Shown here in pieces: positions 27,440 to 39,328 of a DNA stretch of 64,000 nt. The notes under the pieces are model-generated. The model was given only the letters and a program-made list of their open reading frames with translations, ran no database searches and had not been told where the DNA came from. Numbering within the stretch: position 1 is the first letter of the stretch; each line of letters opens with the position of its first letter. The translations under genes were made by a program, and so were the position numbers. The stretch lies in the NCBI GenBank assembly GCA_013398275.1, contig VZSE01004138.1, forward strand, positions 397,215 through 461,214, read 5' to 3'. The stretch comes from Promerops cafer (lineage: Eukaryota; Chordata; Aves; Passeriformes; Nectariniidae).

Positions 27440-27960
27440 TGCTTCACTCTTGTCATTTAAGAGCTTCCTCTAATTTCCATCCTAACTTTCTGCACCAGTT
27501 TTACCCAATCATTATTATGCCAAAAATCTCTTTTTCTTAAATACTTCTGAGCTACCACTGCATATTGATGTCTCCCCCTCGAGTGCTGCAGCTATATCAC
27601 CTCTCAACCTCGACTGCCGTGGGACAGGCTGTGTATTCACATGATCATGGGAACAGCTCTTCTCTTCACCTCTTCCACGTGGAATCGCTTTCACTGAGCT
27701 TTGACCAGCCTTCCAAGTGAGCGTGTACCTCAGCCATATGAAATAGCATCACCACTTCCATATACCCACCTCTTTTCCTCTCTGAGCACTGCCTGCAGTA
27801 TTTTCCAGACACATCACTTTGGCAGCTGACAGACACTCCCTAACTTTGACTGGTCCCCGAGTCCTTTCTCACCTCAGTGATTCCCAGCTGATGAGCTCTC
27901 AGCTTGGAGCAGACAGTCATGTCATTGATCCTGCAGCGTTACCTTGCATGCTGAGTGGCT
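27440..27960 (-). repeat. Old, highly diverged CR1-like LINE remnant (tentative)
   Basis: The order of recognisable scraps on the + strand resembles an antisense CR1 3' region. There is a TTCCTCTAATTTCCATCCTAAC-like segment, then ATATCACCTCTCAACCTC, then a segment ending CCCGAGTCCTTTCTCACCTC. Similarity is weak and scattered, and no long exact match is visible. The limits are estimates. It could be another ancient amniote LINE of the CR1/L3 group. Confidence 0.35.
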
Positions 27961-30900
27961 TCCCACTCCTGTGCAAACTCCTCTGGTTATTGCTCTTTGT
28001 TTGTTGCCACAGGGAAGCGGGGCTGTGCTTTAGGTGCCGTGTATTCAGGAGCACAGAAGGCAGGAGGGATTTTTTTTCTATAGAAGAAAGGGAAGGGTGT
28101 GAGGAAGTTGAAGGCAGTGCTAAAGCATGCTGCTTTTCTCCCAAAAACTCAGCTAAATTACCCATTTTCTCCAGAGTTACTTCTGCTAAGGGAAAGGAAA
28201 GATGAAACTATGATGATTTTTCCGGCTGACTGTGAATGACATTCTGCTTTGGGAATTGTTTGGATTATTGCTCAGCTGAAGTGCTGGGTATAGCAGTTCA
28301 ATGTTTTCCCTCTTTGCAAATTACAAGACTATTTTAGAACTTTTCCTTTGTTATTGGTGTGGAAAATGAATTGATTTTAGGGTAATAATACAAATTCTTC
28401 TTAGCCCTATTTTATTATATATTCTAAAATCAATTTTTAACAGAAGTTTTAATTACATATTACTTTCTTTAAAAGGGCAAAGATGCTTCAGATTGTTGAT
28501 TGTGCTTATAGAGACTTGGTTTCTTTTTAATTTTCTTCCATCCCCATTATCCCTTTCTTGTAAACAATTTCGATATTGCTAAGGAGCTTTCACTCAAATT
28601 GACATCCATTGAAAACAACTCACTAAAATTAATACATTCTGAATCAGTGCTGCTATTTTTTTTTTGTGTATTTATTAACTTGGAACTCTGAACCTGATAT
28701 ATTGGGAAGGAAGAGTCTTTTCTCTCTTTTTATAAGCAAATTTCCTGGTAAATTGCAACAGAAAATGCTCAATCCTCCTCATTAATGGATGTCTTACACT
28801 TCACGTGGCATGGGCAAAGGGTGGGTTTGCAACTGATGAGAGACACACCTAATGAATTCCTGAGCTTCTCGAATTCCAGAGCTGCCCATTTGATCACTGT
28901 ACAAAGATGACAATTGTCTTTTTACCCTGATTAACATGGAACAAAACATATTTATAGCAATAGTTTATTCTAAGCCTGGAGATAAAACTGCCTTTCTGCT
29001 GCCAAGCAGTCAGCACCCACAGCATGTAATTAGCAACTTCCTTCTACTGGTTTGAAAGATTTTACTGCAATATATGCAGATAGTGCGATTTTTTAGGCTA
29101 AGGTATTGAAAACTAAATAGAAAGTTATGAAAAGAAACAATAAATGGGTTTTCCATCTGAAAGCTAGTGGCTTTATAGGGAAAATCCGTAAGTGTGGCTG
29201 GCTTCCTGTATTGTTTGCTACAGAATAGTCATTACACACTTCACAAGTGAAGAGTATTGTAATAACAATAGTGGAAAAATGTAGTTCAGTTATAAACTTG
29301 AACAGTGTTGGGGTTTTTTTTCTTCTCTGAGATAGCCTCTTAGCTGATTACATTTTTGACCACAAGCATTTGTTAAATTTTAGGCCACACTTTTCTCGTC
29401 ATTATATAGATGAAACATGTAAAGAAAACCTTTCCCAGTTTAACAGGTTTCTGATTAATACAAAGAGCATTATAAATCTATAGTAAGTTTGCCTTTTGAC
29501 TAGTAGCATTTGTAATAGCTTTAAAAAAGTAATCACAAAAAGACTAATAACCAGCAATTGCCTTGATGCTCCTTGTTTTCAAATACCTATCTCAATTTAA
29601 TGGCTTCCTGCAAGAAAATGCCAACAAAAATAATACGAATAAAAATGAGTGTTTGGTTAAAAGATGTTTCTAGACTTGGAAATGGCAGGACTGGATAAAG
29701 TATTTCTTTATTAATGGAAAAGTGTTGCTATTACAAGTAACGGTCCAAACAATGACCTTTCTGATGTGCAGTATAATCAATCTGTCCATTGTATGAGCAG
29801 TTTGTGCTGGGAGTTGTAGTAATGATCACCATACCAAAAATAACCAAATTTTGCACAGGTTTCAGTGGGACCAAGAGTTCATTTGCACATGTAGAACCAT
29901 GCAGTGGTTAGAACTGTCTTTTGCAGTAATTGCCTGAAATTGGTAAGACCCTCAGACAGGTGGGATTCAGTTCATTTGAGGAGGAGAGGTTGCTGATGAT
30001 GCAGAAGGACATAATACACGTGGAGACTTGAGCTGGAAGAAAAACATGAATGGGAAAGGGAGCATTCATGTGTAGAGGCCAGCAGTAACAAAGGCAGAAA
30101 GCTGAGTCCTTAGCTCATGGTGGAGACTAGCAGCTGTCTAGATGTGTCTGTGTTTTGCCTGCAGTTCAGTAGGTTTTCCCCCTTCCTAATTTCTTGTCTG
30201 GATTTACTACTCATTTTCCTATTTTTTTTGTGAAGTACTGTGTGCCAGGCAGAAATCTTGGCCAGAAGCGCAGTCAGCGGTGTCTTAAGATGTATTGCTC
30301 AAAGAATGGCTAAGACATCACTCCCAGTTCACGTTGCACTGACAGCTCAAGAGCAAAAAACCTGACAAGTAGCACCAAGAAAGATGAAAGCTGTTAATAT
30401 TCCTGCCAGAAGCGCTCGGTGCTGCAGCTGCTGACGTGCAGTGCTGCAGCCCTCAGCTGAGAGGTGTCTAGCACGTCTCTGTGAGCAGCCAAGTGCTTCC
30501 GAGGACGAGCGCTCTCCGACACGTTTCTGACCGGGATGGCCAGCCATAACCTAAAACCAGCTGCTCAGAGAGAAGGGTAGGAGGGAAATGCTGAGTTTGA
30601 ACTCACAGCCGAGAATTTCAGTCACTTGTGGCTGACTTCCACCCCATGATTCCTAGCCTGTTGTAGGAAAAATCTGTCGCAATAGAGAGTCCCCAAAACA
30701 AGACTGTATCAGGATATTCACCCAGTCGAGAAGCTCAATCTGGGAGAAAATCCCTTTCTGTAGGATACTGAGAGGGCAACAGGATTTCAGATGGACTCTC
30801 TATTCCAAAGATTAATAACCTCACACATAGTAAGCCCTTGTGACAAGTTCTCTTTTCTACTGTAAGTCTAGCTCATGGACCTTGCACTGTTTTGTAGCTT

Positions 30901-31479
30901 AGAAGACAATAAAATTTGGGGTATTTAGTGTGTCTTGAGAATAAAAGGGAGAAAAAGAGGAGAAAGTAAATAACAGTATTCCTGAACTAAGAGCTGTAAA
31001 TTCTCCTGATGTTTGGAAAAGGAACGTTCGGGTGACTGTAGCTTTTCTCCTTTAAGTTTTTGCCTTGAGTTAGTCAAGGAAAGGAAGGTTTGGACAGACA
31101 AGAGCCAGTGATGGAGTTAATCCGATGTATTGAACTGTCAGCCATTAGGTGAGCTAACAATCACTAGGCAATTGCGAGGTAAATTAGCTAGATCAAGGGG
31201 GCACTTGTAAAATTTATTAATTTTATTTCCCATTTGTGAAAGCTAATGCAGTTCAGACAGGGAATCGTAACTCCCTCACCTGCAGTAATGGAGCAGCTCC
31301 ATCTCCAGAGCGAGGGATGCAGGGTATCAGTGAAAAATACAGTGGGACTAACTGTGTTTAACATAGGGTTAGAAAATTCAATAACGAAAAGCAGCGAGGC
31401 TGCAAACACAGTAACTGGCATTCTCTCAAGATTTTAACCCTACATTGTCTTGACAAAATGTAATTGATCTCACGGAATT
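27961..31479. other. Intergenic DNA upstream of the CpG island
   Basis: No gene seen. Two parts stand out. A small CpG-rich patch lies at about 30,400-30,545. An AT-rich, motif-dense segment lies at about 31,140-31,440, directly before the main CpG island. The 28,740-29,050 part is AT-rich with balanced composition and could be a conserved non-coding element. Confidence 0.5.
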
Positions 31480-32230
31480 TCCGCCCCTGTGCGCTACCTC
31501 TAGACCGGCTCAGAGATCGGCCATACCTAAAGCTGCACCGACAGCGAGGGATTTGGCGGGAGGGTGTGAGTTGAACTTCCCTCAGCGCGTCTGCAGCAGG
31601 GGCTTCCTAAATCGGTTTCGGAGGAGCGAAAAGAAAAATTAAATCATACTTTATTTAAGACGGGGACTAAGAATTCCTCAACTGAGGGAGCAGCGGCCCT
31701 CGTGTGGGAGGGGGCGCCGCAGGTGCCGTGAGGGGCGGACCCCGCGGGTCGCTGAGGGCGGGAGCAGCCGGAGGGCCCGGGCCCGGGGCCGGAGCCACCC
31801 CCGGCCCAGCCGAGCCTCGGAGGAGGGCGGGCGATGTGGGAGGCGGCGCGGCNNNNNNNNNNNNNNNNNNNNNNNNNNNNNNNNNNNNCCGCACAACTCG
31901 GTGCTCGCCGGCGCCGTGCCCCCGGCAAAGTTGTGCCCGAGCCGCCCTCAGGCTCCCGCTCCGCTGCGGCCACCGCCCGGGCTGGGAGCGCGGCGGGACG
32001 GGGCGGCTGCCCGGCACTGAGGCTCCCGCTGCGGAGGCAGCGTTTGCGGAGTTGTTCTGTGGTGTTTCTTGGGGTTTGGGTTTGTTTTTCTTGTTTCCCG
32101 GCGCACTCAGCATCTGCCTGGCGCGGTCCCCGCACCAGCCCTTCAGCGGCTGGGCTTTTCCCTTTCGCTCTCCTCGCCGAGTTGTTGTGCGCGACGCTGT
32201 TGCCCTCTAGTGTTTGCGCGAATTGGATAT
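31480..32230 (+). promoter_or_regulatory. CpG island, candidate NDST3 promoter and non-coding first exon
   Basis: About 750 bp is strongly G+C-rich, with dozens of CpG dinucleotides, inside otherwise AT-rich DNA. It lies about 6 kb upstream of the first coding exon and is the only such island before it. In vertebrates such islands normally mark promoters, so the NDST3 transcription start is inferred to be here. An AT-rich TTTATTTAA at about 31651 could act as a TATA-like element on either strand. No convincing splice donor was found in the visible part. An N gap at 31853-31888 cuts the densest section and may hide it. The long open frames here on both strands are a by-product of base composition. 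Strand is given to match the inferred target. Confidence 0.65.
31853..31888. other. Assembly gap (36 N)
   Basis: A run of 36 undetermined bases lies inside the G+C-rich island. Loss of coverage in GC-rich promoters is common in short-read bird assemblies. The run length may be an estimate. Confidence 0.99.
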
Positions 32231-35200
32231 GGCTCTGTTGGGGATCAAAATTAGCCTAGTGCGGTAATTATTCATAACTTCAGGTGGTTATAGCTGCTTG
32301 GATTCCCCGATTCCTGTCAGAAATTGATGTGTGTTGCTGCTAGGTTCAGCTGTCATGCGCGACCCTCGTGAAATGGCAAAAAACTTTTATATTATTCAGT
32401 CCAGTACCTGATGTGCTGGATAATTGCTTCAGGGTTTGGTGTGGTGGGGTTTTCTCTTCCTAATAAAATGGTAAGTGAAAGAAATAGGGTTTCTCTCTCT
32501 GTCAGCAGCATCCCCAGTCAGGTGTCTCAGAAAAAATCGTGCCGAACTTTGCCTTATTAAGAACTGTCTCATCTTTATATTTGGCAGTTGTGGGAGAAAA
32601 GAGAGGGGAAGTAATGGTATGGGCATGGACCAGACAGTGTGCTGGACATTTATCTCAGAGACCTTGAGCAAATAATTTACTCTTTAGATAGTGATGTTTC
32701 TGCAATTGCTGAAAAATAACAGTTTATCTCAGAAAAACTGTGTGATGTCAAGATCTTAAAGATCTTTCTGCAGAAAGTATTTTACGAAGGTAAAGAGTAA
32801 TTTGAAGACTAAACCAAACTTCTGTGTTCAGTTGAAGTCTTTAAAGCCTTCCTTTAAACTATTTTTAGCATTGTATATTTAATTTTCATAAATATTTTTT
32901 CTTGACAAACTGTAATGCATGAATCCCTATCCTGTAAGGGTCTCTAGTACTGCATTAGGCAATGCAGCATGGAGCTAAGGATATCACAGGTACAGTAGAA
33001 ACTGGGACCTGCTTACCTCAAAGGCTTGAAAAAAATTTCTATCCACCAGAATTGCTGTACTGCCTAAACCATTTCCTTCTGTTTTCTAACAGCTATGAGA
33101 GAATGTAAGCCCTTCAATAATCACACATTCCCAGGGTTTGTTATGTGATACTAAAGGGTCCCAAAGACTTCCCTTGACAGCTCTAGTCTCATATAACCAT
33201 TTTTACAAGTTGAAAATGTCTTTTTAATATGCAGTTGTAAGGTCTCATTCTCAGGCTGGATTTACTCATTTGAGCTGTTGATGCTTGAATATTTTAGTTG
33301 CTAAAATAATGCTGTAAGTAGGGGTACTCAGTGTTTGGAGTCTACTTTGGTATTTTCATAACTGATGCAAAAATCTGAGCCCTGCTGTTCACCCCGGGTT
33401 TGGTTGTGTTCAGTTGTACTTTGCTACTTTCTACTATGCCATTTGTATATGCGAAGATTTCCATTTTAGTAAAACTGAAATGACTTCAGAATGCTTCCTT
33501 TGAAGTCGTATTTCATAGTGACTGGCCAGAGCAGACCTTTATGTTCAAAGCAGTTAAGCAGCATTCTAATCAGTTGAGATTTAAATGTCTGTAGTAATCT
33601 GCTAAACAGTATGCCTCCTTTTTTTTCTGCTGTTCATTCAAAACTCATCCTTCATGTAATATATCACCAGCATGTCACCAGCACTGTGGTAGCATCCAGG
33701 TGGTAAAGAACAGAATGAGAATGTAGTGATGGGGATTATTAGAAGAAAGTTATTAAAAATATGTGCCCAGACAAATGTGATATGCCTGAATAATACTGAT
33801 GACTATTTAATCCAGAACTTGTTCTTGATGAAAAGGATTTTTGTTAGCCTCTAAGAGTATGTTTTTTACCCATAAGTATGGCCCAGCTTTATTGTTTCTA
33901 ATCAAGGGTCACAGTAAACAGTTGCCCTAGCACAGGCCTGAGATAAGACTAAACCAGAGTTTTCTTACTGGGCTTTGGTAAATTTCGATTTGAGAACAAT
34001 TTGTCATTTATTTATGGATATTTTAGTTGAGCCCATTGCTTTGATCTTGATATTAACACAGCAGAAAAAAGTTTCTTGTAGTTTTAAAAGTTGTGTTGAT
34101 ACTCATGATTCAACTTTAATAGACATTTTTTTGAGTTCTGTGCAGTTCTATGTGCCTGTGCAGGTACCTAGTTTCTTACTTGAGCATTTGTTTTTACTGG
34201 ATTGAGAACCCCTGTGAGGAATTCAGTGGGCTGCGTTCCCAGCCCGTGTTGTCTCCTGGAAGAGTTTCCATTGGGGTTATCAGGGTGAAATGATTTACAG
34301 GAGCCAGGAATTGGGTCATTCATGCTTACCAATGAAACAACAAACTAAAACTCACAGTGTGCTTCAGGTCTTTGGGGTTCCTCATGGTATTTGTTCTGTC
34401 ATCAGTGCTACTTCGGTAGTGAATTAAAAAAAACTGAAACAGAACAAGCAGAGCAAATGATAAACCTCCCAAACCCATCCAAATTGAAGATCTCTATTCA
34501 AATGCATCTATTTCAGGCTGGCTGCCTGCAGATGCCTGTAATTGTGACTGCCCAGCAGTGTGTTCAGAATGGTAAATCTTCTGCTTAATAAGGTGATATT
34601 TCTTTCCTGTACCAGCACGATTTTCACATGAGCTAGTTCTGGGCTGCAGATACCACTTCTGCAGGAGATGACAAGAACATTGAGCCTTGCTGTCTGTGTT
34701 CATAACAAAATGCAAAACTTGCTTCCATGACTCAGCTTTCTCTCAGCAAGATCTTCTCCATAGTGAGCCTGTAAGTTAAAAACCAAAATCTGAATATTCA
34801 AAGATGCTAATTTTCACCTTAAGGGATTGTTTTGATACCTCCTGCTTTGAGCAGCAGAGGTAAAAGGTTCTGGTCTGAATTTTAACACGGTGGCCTGAAA
34901 ATGCAAAATAGGAGATGAAATGCAGTAAAGCAATAAAGTTCTAGATAAAAAAACAAACAGGCCAATTTTATTGCTTCAAACCATGGAAAAATACCATTCA
35001 AATTATTTTATAGGTCAAATTTATTGCAGTATCAACTCTATGGAACTTTGGATTCATGTAATATCTGACACCTGTTTTCACGTGCTTTGAGGTACAGGTG
35101 GGACCATATTCCTTTGTCACTGAATGCCACATGACTGTAGAAATCAACAAGAGCTGAGATTGCTTGTCTTCTCTGTGGGTCTTTTTCATGTTTTTTCACT

Positions 35201-38200
35201 GAAACAATACTAGCAAGCTTGAACTCTTTTGAAGACTTTCTAGACTCTTTCTGTTTTTTTTTCCTTTAAGTCTTTTTCTTACGCTTAGATTTTTTTTTTT
35301 TTTTTTTTTTATGTTGAAGCTATCATGATTTCTCCTTTCTTTGGTAAAGTATTGTGTTCTTTTGTGTCACAAAAGTAAGACTTCTCAAGTACTGTCCTCT
35401 TCTGAAACGCCCCTTCCCACAGCTTACTCACTGTAGGTACATTGAGAATTATGCTTTTTGTCTGGTTTTACTGTAGGAAATGATAGCAAGCAAGGACCAT
35501 CTTCCCTGAAGCCACGTCTAGAGATATGATAAAAGTCACTGTCACGATCTCCATAGGTCCCACCCACAGTGTGTGGTGCATCCAAAGGATGTCACTGTCA
35601 AGGGGGTGCACTGTGAGTTGTTTTAGCATGCTGCTGTAATACAGCACTAGAGTATCCAGCAAGTGCTATTGCTCAGGGGAAAATGCTGCTGTCCCTCAGA
35701 GGAAAGCAACTGTACCTTGTAAAGGCTTTGAGACTGTTGATATTGTAAAATGCATGTTCTCTTTGAATTTTTTTGTTTTCTTCTTTCTGTGTTCTTTTGA
35801 ACTCCTGCCATGCAAGCCAGTCCTTAAGCAAGTAAAAATTACATAAGCCTCAAGCTGGTACAAGAGAGCGTTCATTTAAAACTTGTGCCTTGCTCTGTTC
35901 TATCCCACTTCCTGACTGTCTTCAGCAGGGAGTGTGCCAAGTCTGGCAGTGTCCTGCAGCCTCGGAGAATTCCTCATTCCTCACAGTCGAACCTCACATC
36001 TGTCTTGGCAGTTCCAGCCACTCCTCCTTACAGCTGCGCTCTGTAGCCCCAGGGGGTACGTGCAATTAGGAGTTGAGGATACAATGACAGGGCTTTTCTT
36101 GAAGAAAACCCAGGTTTCTGGGCTGGCTCCAGATTTTCCTCTCTATGGAACAGTATTAGGAACTGTGTCCTTGCTGCAAATGTTCCTTGGGTTGCAACCC
36201 TTGTGTAATACCCAGTTCAAACAGCTATGTGTCATCAGCCCTTCCTTGCTATGAGTTTAGGTCAGTGTCAATTCTCATTTTTCCTTTATCTAGACCAGCC
36301 AGGTCTGTGGTTATCAAAGAGAAGTAGGTGTATGTACAGCTTTTCTACAGAATGCAGTCAATGTTAATTTTAGGCACTAAAATTATGTGTTTCTTGGCAT
36401 TCAGGCAGCTGAATTGGAAATGCAAAATGAAGAGAACCCTTCGTGTGTGTAATGAAAAATCATCTGTCTGGAAACCTCTCTCTGGTGTTAACTCAGTCAG
36501 GATGGAACTTCTCTCTGTCACCTGACTTGTTACCATATTAAATATCTCTCTTATGCCATCCAGGCTGATATTCTTGAACCTAGTGTGGCAAGGATTGTGC
36601 ATTTCAATGCTTAAGAATGTGGAGTTCTTCTAAAGGTACTTGCATATTGTTGTTTGTTTTTTATGCATTCTTCAGGTTTTTTTCGGATAGAAACCAGGAA
36701 GCTGGGGTTATGTTATTTTAGTCTAACACTGATTAGTGAGCCCAGGTGAAAGACAGGTCTCCTGCACAAAAGCCTTGAGCAGGACTTTGTGCAGCTGCAG
36801 ATAAAGGTTCGAGGCTGGGTTTAAGTCTTCCCAGAAGAGAAGGGGTTGATAAACAGGTATCTGTGAGTAGAAGGTAAGGAGAGTAAAATCTATCCAGAGT
36901 AGAATCTATCCAGACAGCAGGAATCTTGCTATGAATCTTAACTGTGAATGAAACAGCTCACATACACTTGCTCTTCATGCTGAATTTTGCACTTTGATGA
37001 ATAGGATGCCTTGGAGTTTCTTTTTTCCCTTCATCTGATCTTTCTCATTTATTTTTACTTTATGCTCGTCATGGCACTAAGAACATCTTTCATGAGGATT
37101 TCATTAAATTTTGGACATTACATAGGTGCTGTTAAGTGCATCATATTTTTTAGCTTTTTTGAAAATCTGGAGTGAAAGACCAATTTGTTTACAATGTAGG
37201 ATTAAAAAAAACCCCAACCAGTAATGGAAGGATTAATCTCTCAGTTGGGAAATGACCATGTTAGTGCCACACTTTATCCTAATCTCATTTCCAAATGGAC
37301 CTGGGTGCAAACTACACTGAAGTTACATTGGCACGTTCTAGATCTTCACACGCTTAATATTTTTCAGAATCTGCTTTGAACCTTTGTTTATGACTTATGA
37401 TCATTATTTTATGCTTGTCACACCATCCAGTTGTTTTACCAGGGAGTTTTGACAGCAGTTGAACTGCTGGCTTGAAAAATTACTCTTTCCTTAAGTACAA
37501 GATAGAGCATAAGTATATCCTTAGGTGATCTGCCTGCTAGGTTTAACTTTTGATTTATTACTTTCTCCTCTCAAATTTAATAGCTTGATTATTCTATGTT
37601 CTTCTAATGCAAAGAAATGCAAAGTGCTTCCTCCGCAGTCCAGAAAAATGCTTTGTTTTCCTCTAATGTTGCAGGAAGGAGTTTTTGCTTTAAAAACACT
37701 CCTATTACAGATATAATATAGAGTGTATCAGTATATGTTTGTACAACAGTTAAGATGTACATTTTCTTGGTTCTTTGAAAAACTAATACAAGATAGAATT
37801 TGTTTAATTATGTTCCCCCAGCTTTTTAGGGGTAGAAGGAAGAAGTTTATAAATTGTCTTCAGTATTTTGGTTGTTAGTAGTTGTCTACTTGGACTTAAC
37901 TTTTATCTTTATGTAAAAAGAATTTCTAAAACACAGTAAATTCGTTGGTTTTATGTCTTGCTTTTCAGTGCCTCTGCCTACTTTATTTGATCCTCTGAGT
38001 TGAGGAACCTGTGAGATTTAGAGACCTTCAAATGCATATGGCAAGTAGTGGGAGCGGGAAAAAGTATATTTCTGCAAAATTTTGAGCTGTTGGTCTACAA
38101 ACCTCTGGCTGGCAGTGATTTCTTTGCTCCCCATTAGTTTAGGTGGATGATACTTCACAAGGTGATGCCTCAGTTAAATCTCTGATTTTCTTTTCTTCTA

Positions 38201-38201
38201 G
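32231..38201 (+). other. Probable NDST3 5'-UTR intron
   Basis: This lies between the CpG island and the leader of the first coding exon. It is AT-rich, with no coding sequence seen and a poly-T run at 35290-35310. A near-repeat of AATCTATCCAGA occurs twice at about 36,888-36,916. Intron status is inferred from the promoter-island position and the strong acceptor at 38201. Confidence 0.5.
35290..35310. repeat. Poly-T tract (21 T)
   Basis: An uninterrupted run of 21 T lies in a generally T-rich segment (about 35,220-35,320). No retroelement body is recognisable next to it. Confidence 0.95.
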
Positions 38202-38347
38202 ACTATACCTTCGCTAAAGCTCTGTGGAAGATAGATGTGTGTGCTGCAATGGTGACATAAATATTTCAGAGGACTGGAACAAGTTGTTGAGAATCTGTGT
38301 TTGTTTTTCATGCAGCTGTTGAGAGCTATCTAAGGCAAGTAAACACC
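38202..38347 (+). other. NDST3: NDST3 5' leader upstream of the ATG (exon start uncertain: 38202 or 38316)
   Basis: Two plausible 3' splice sites precede the start codon. One is a strong tract TTTTCTTTTCTTCTAG ending at 38201. The other is TGTTTTTCATGCAG-like and ends at 38315, 32 bp before the ATG. The first would give a 146-nt leader with short upstream ORFs at 38235-38255, 38249-38260 and 38310-38333. The second would remove all three upstream ATGs. The choice cannot be made without transcript data. Either way a non-coding first exon must lie upstream. Confidence 0.55.
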
Positions 38348-39328
38348 ATGAGTTTTATCCTGAAACTTCACAGACATTTTCAAAGAACAGTAATTTTGCT
38401 GGCCACTTTCTGTATGGTGAGCATAGTTATTTCTGCCTACTACTTGTATAATGGCTACAAACAGGAAAATGAACTTCCTGAAACTTCTTCAGAAGTGGAA
38501 TGTGGTGATCCTCAACTGTTGCCATACAAGCTGATGGAGATGAAGACCACGAAGCCTGTTGATCCCCTGAGGACAGACCTTGTAGTGCTGGTGTTTGTGG
38601 AAAGCCAGTACTCAACGTTAGGCCAAGATATAATAACCATTCTGGAATCTAGCAGGTTTCAGTTTCACATTGAGATTGCATCTGGGAAAGGTGACCTCCC
38701 AGTGCTTATAGACAGAAACAAAGGCAAATACGCTCTCATAGTATATGAAAATATTCTAAAGTACGTGAATATGGACTCTTGGAACAGAGGTCTTCTAGAT
38801 AAGTACTGTATAGAATATGGTGTAGGTGTGATCGGATTTCACAAAGGCAATGAGAACAGCTTGCAGAGCTTTCAGTTGAAGGGTTTTCCTTTGCATGTCC
38901 ACAGCAATCTGGGTGTTAAGGACTGTTGCATTAACCCTCATTCCCCACTGCTCCGTGTGACTAAACCTTCTAAGCTTGAGAAAGGGCCCTTGCTTGGAAA
39001 TGACTGGGCCGTTTTCCAGATAAATCACACAGCTTATCAACCAGTGATATTTGCAAAAGTAAAGACACCAGAAAACCTTTCTCCACCTGCTGCTATAAGT
39101 GCTCTCTATGCCACGGTAATTCATGACTTGGGGCTCCACGATGGGATTCAACGAGTCCTTTTCGGCAATAACTTGAATTTTTGGCTGCACAAGCTGATTT
39201 TCATAGATGCCATCTCTTTCCTCTCTGGAAAGAAGCTCACACTGTCCTTGGATAGGTACATTCTGGTTGACATAGATGATATCTTCGTTGGCAAGGATGG
39301 AACAAGGATGAACACCAACGATGTGCAG
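38348..39328 (+). CDS. NDST3: NDST3 coding exon 1: cytoplasmic tail, membrane anchor, stem and first part of N-deacetylase half (residues 1-327)
   Basis: The start is the ATG at 38348, with A at -3, and it gives MSFILKLHRHFQR. No in-frame ATG lies just upstream, because the codon at 38297 is GTG. Residues 1-13 are a short basic cytoplasmic tail. Residues 14 to about 35 (TVILLATFCMVSIVISAYYL) form one hydrophobic signal-anchor, as expected for a type II Golgi enzyme. The lumenal stem and N-deacetylase half follow. N-glycosylation sequons are at N226 (NHT) and N243 (NLS). The strongly conserved block from about 259 to 327 contains VDIDDIFVG (308-316). Its acidic pair probably helps bind the catalytic metal, by analogy with polysaccharide deacetylases (inference). 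The exon ends after GTG CAG at 39328 and the donor is GTAAAG at 39329. The open frame runs on into the intron for 14 codons to a TGA; that tail is intronic. A single large first coding exon is typical of vertebrate NDST genes. Confidence 0.95.

Noticed and set aside
31644..32210. Long proline/alanine/arginine-rich frames on both strands
   Set aside because: Stop codons are scarce because the CpG island is GC-rich, and the frames run through undetermined bases. Both strands are open, so coding is not supported.
38297..38347. N-terminal extension of NDST3 by 17 residues
   Set aside because: The codon at 38297 is GTG, not ATG. The family N-terminus begins at the ATG at 38348, and the upstream bases include a likely splice acceptor.
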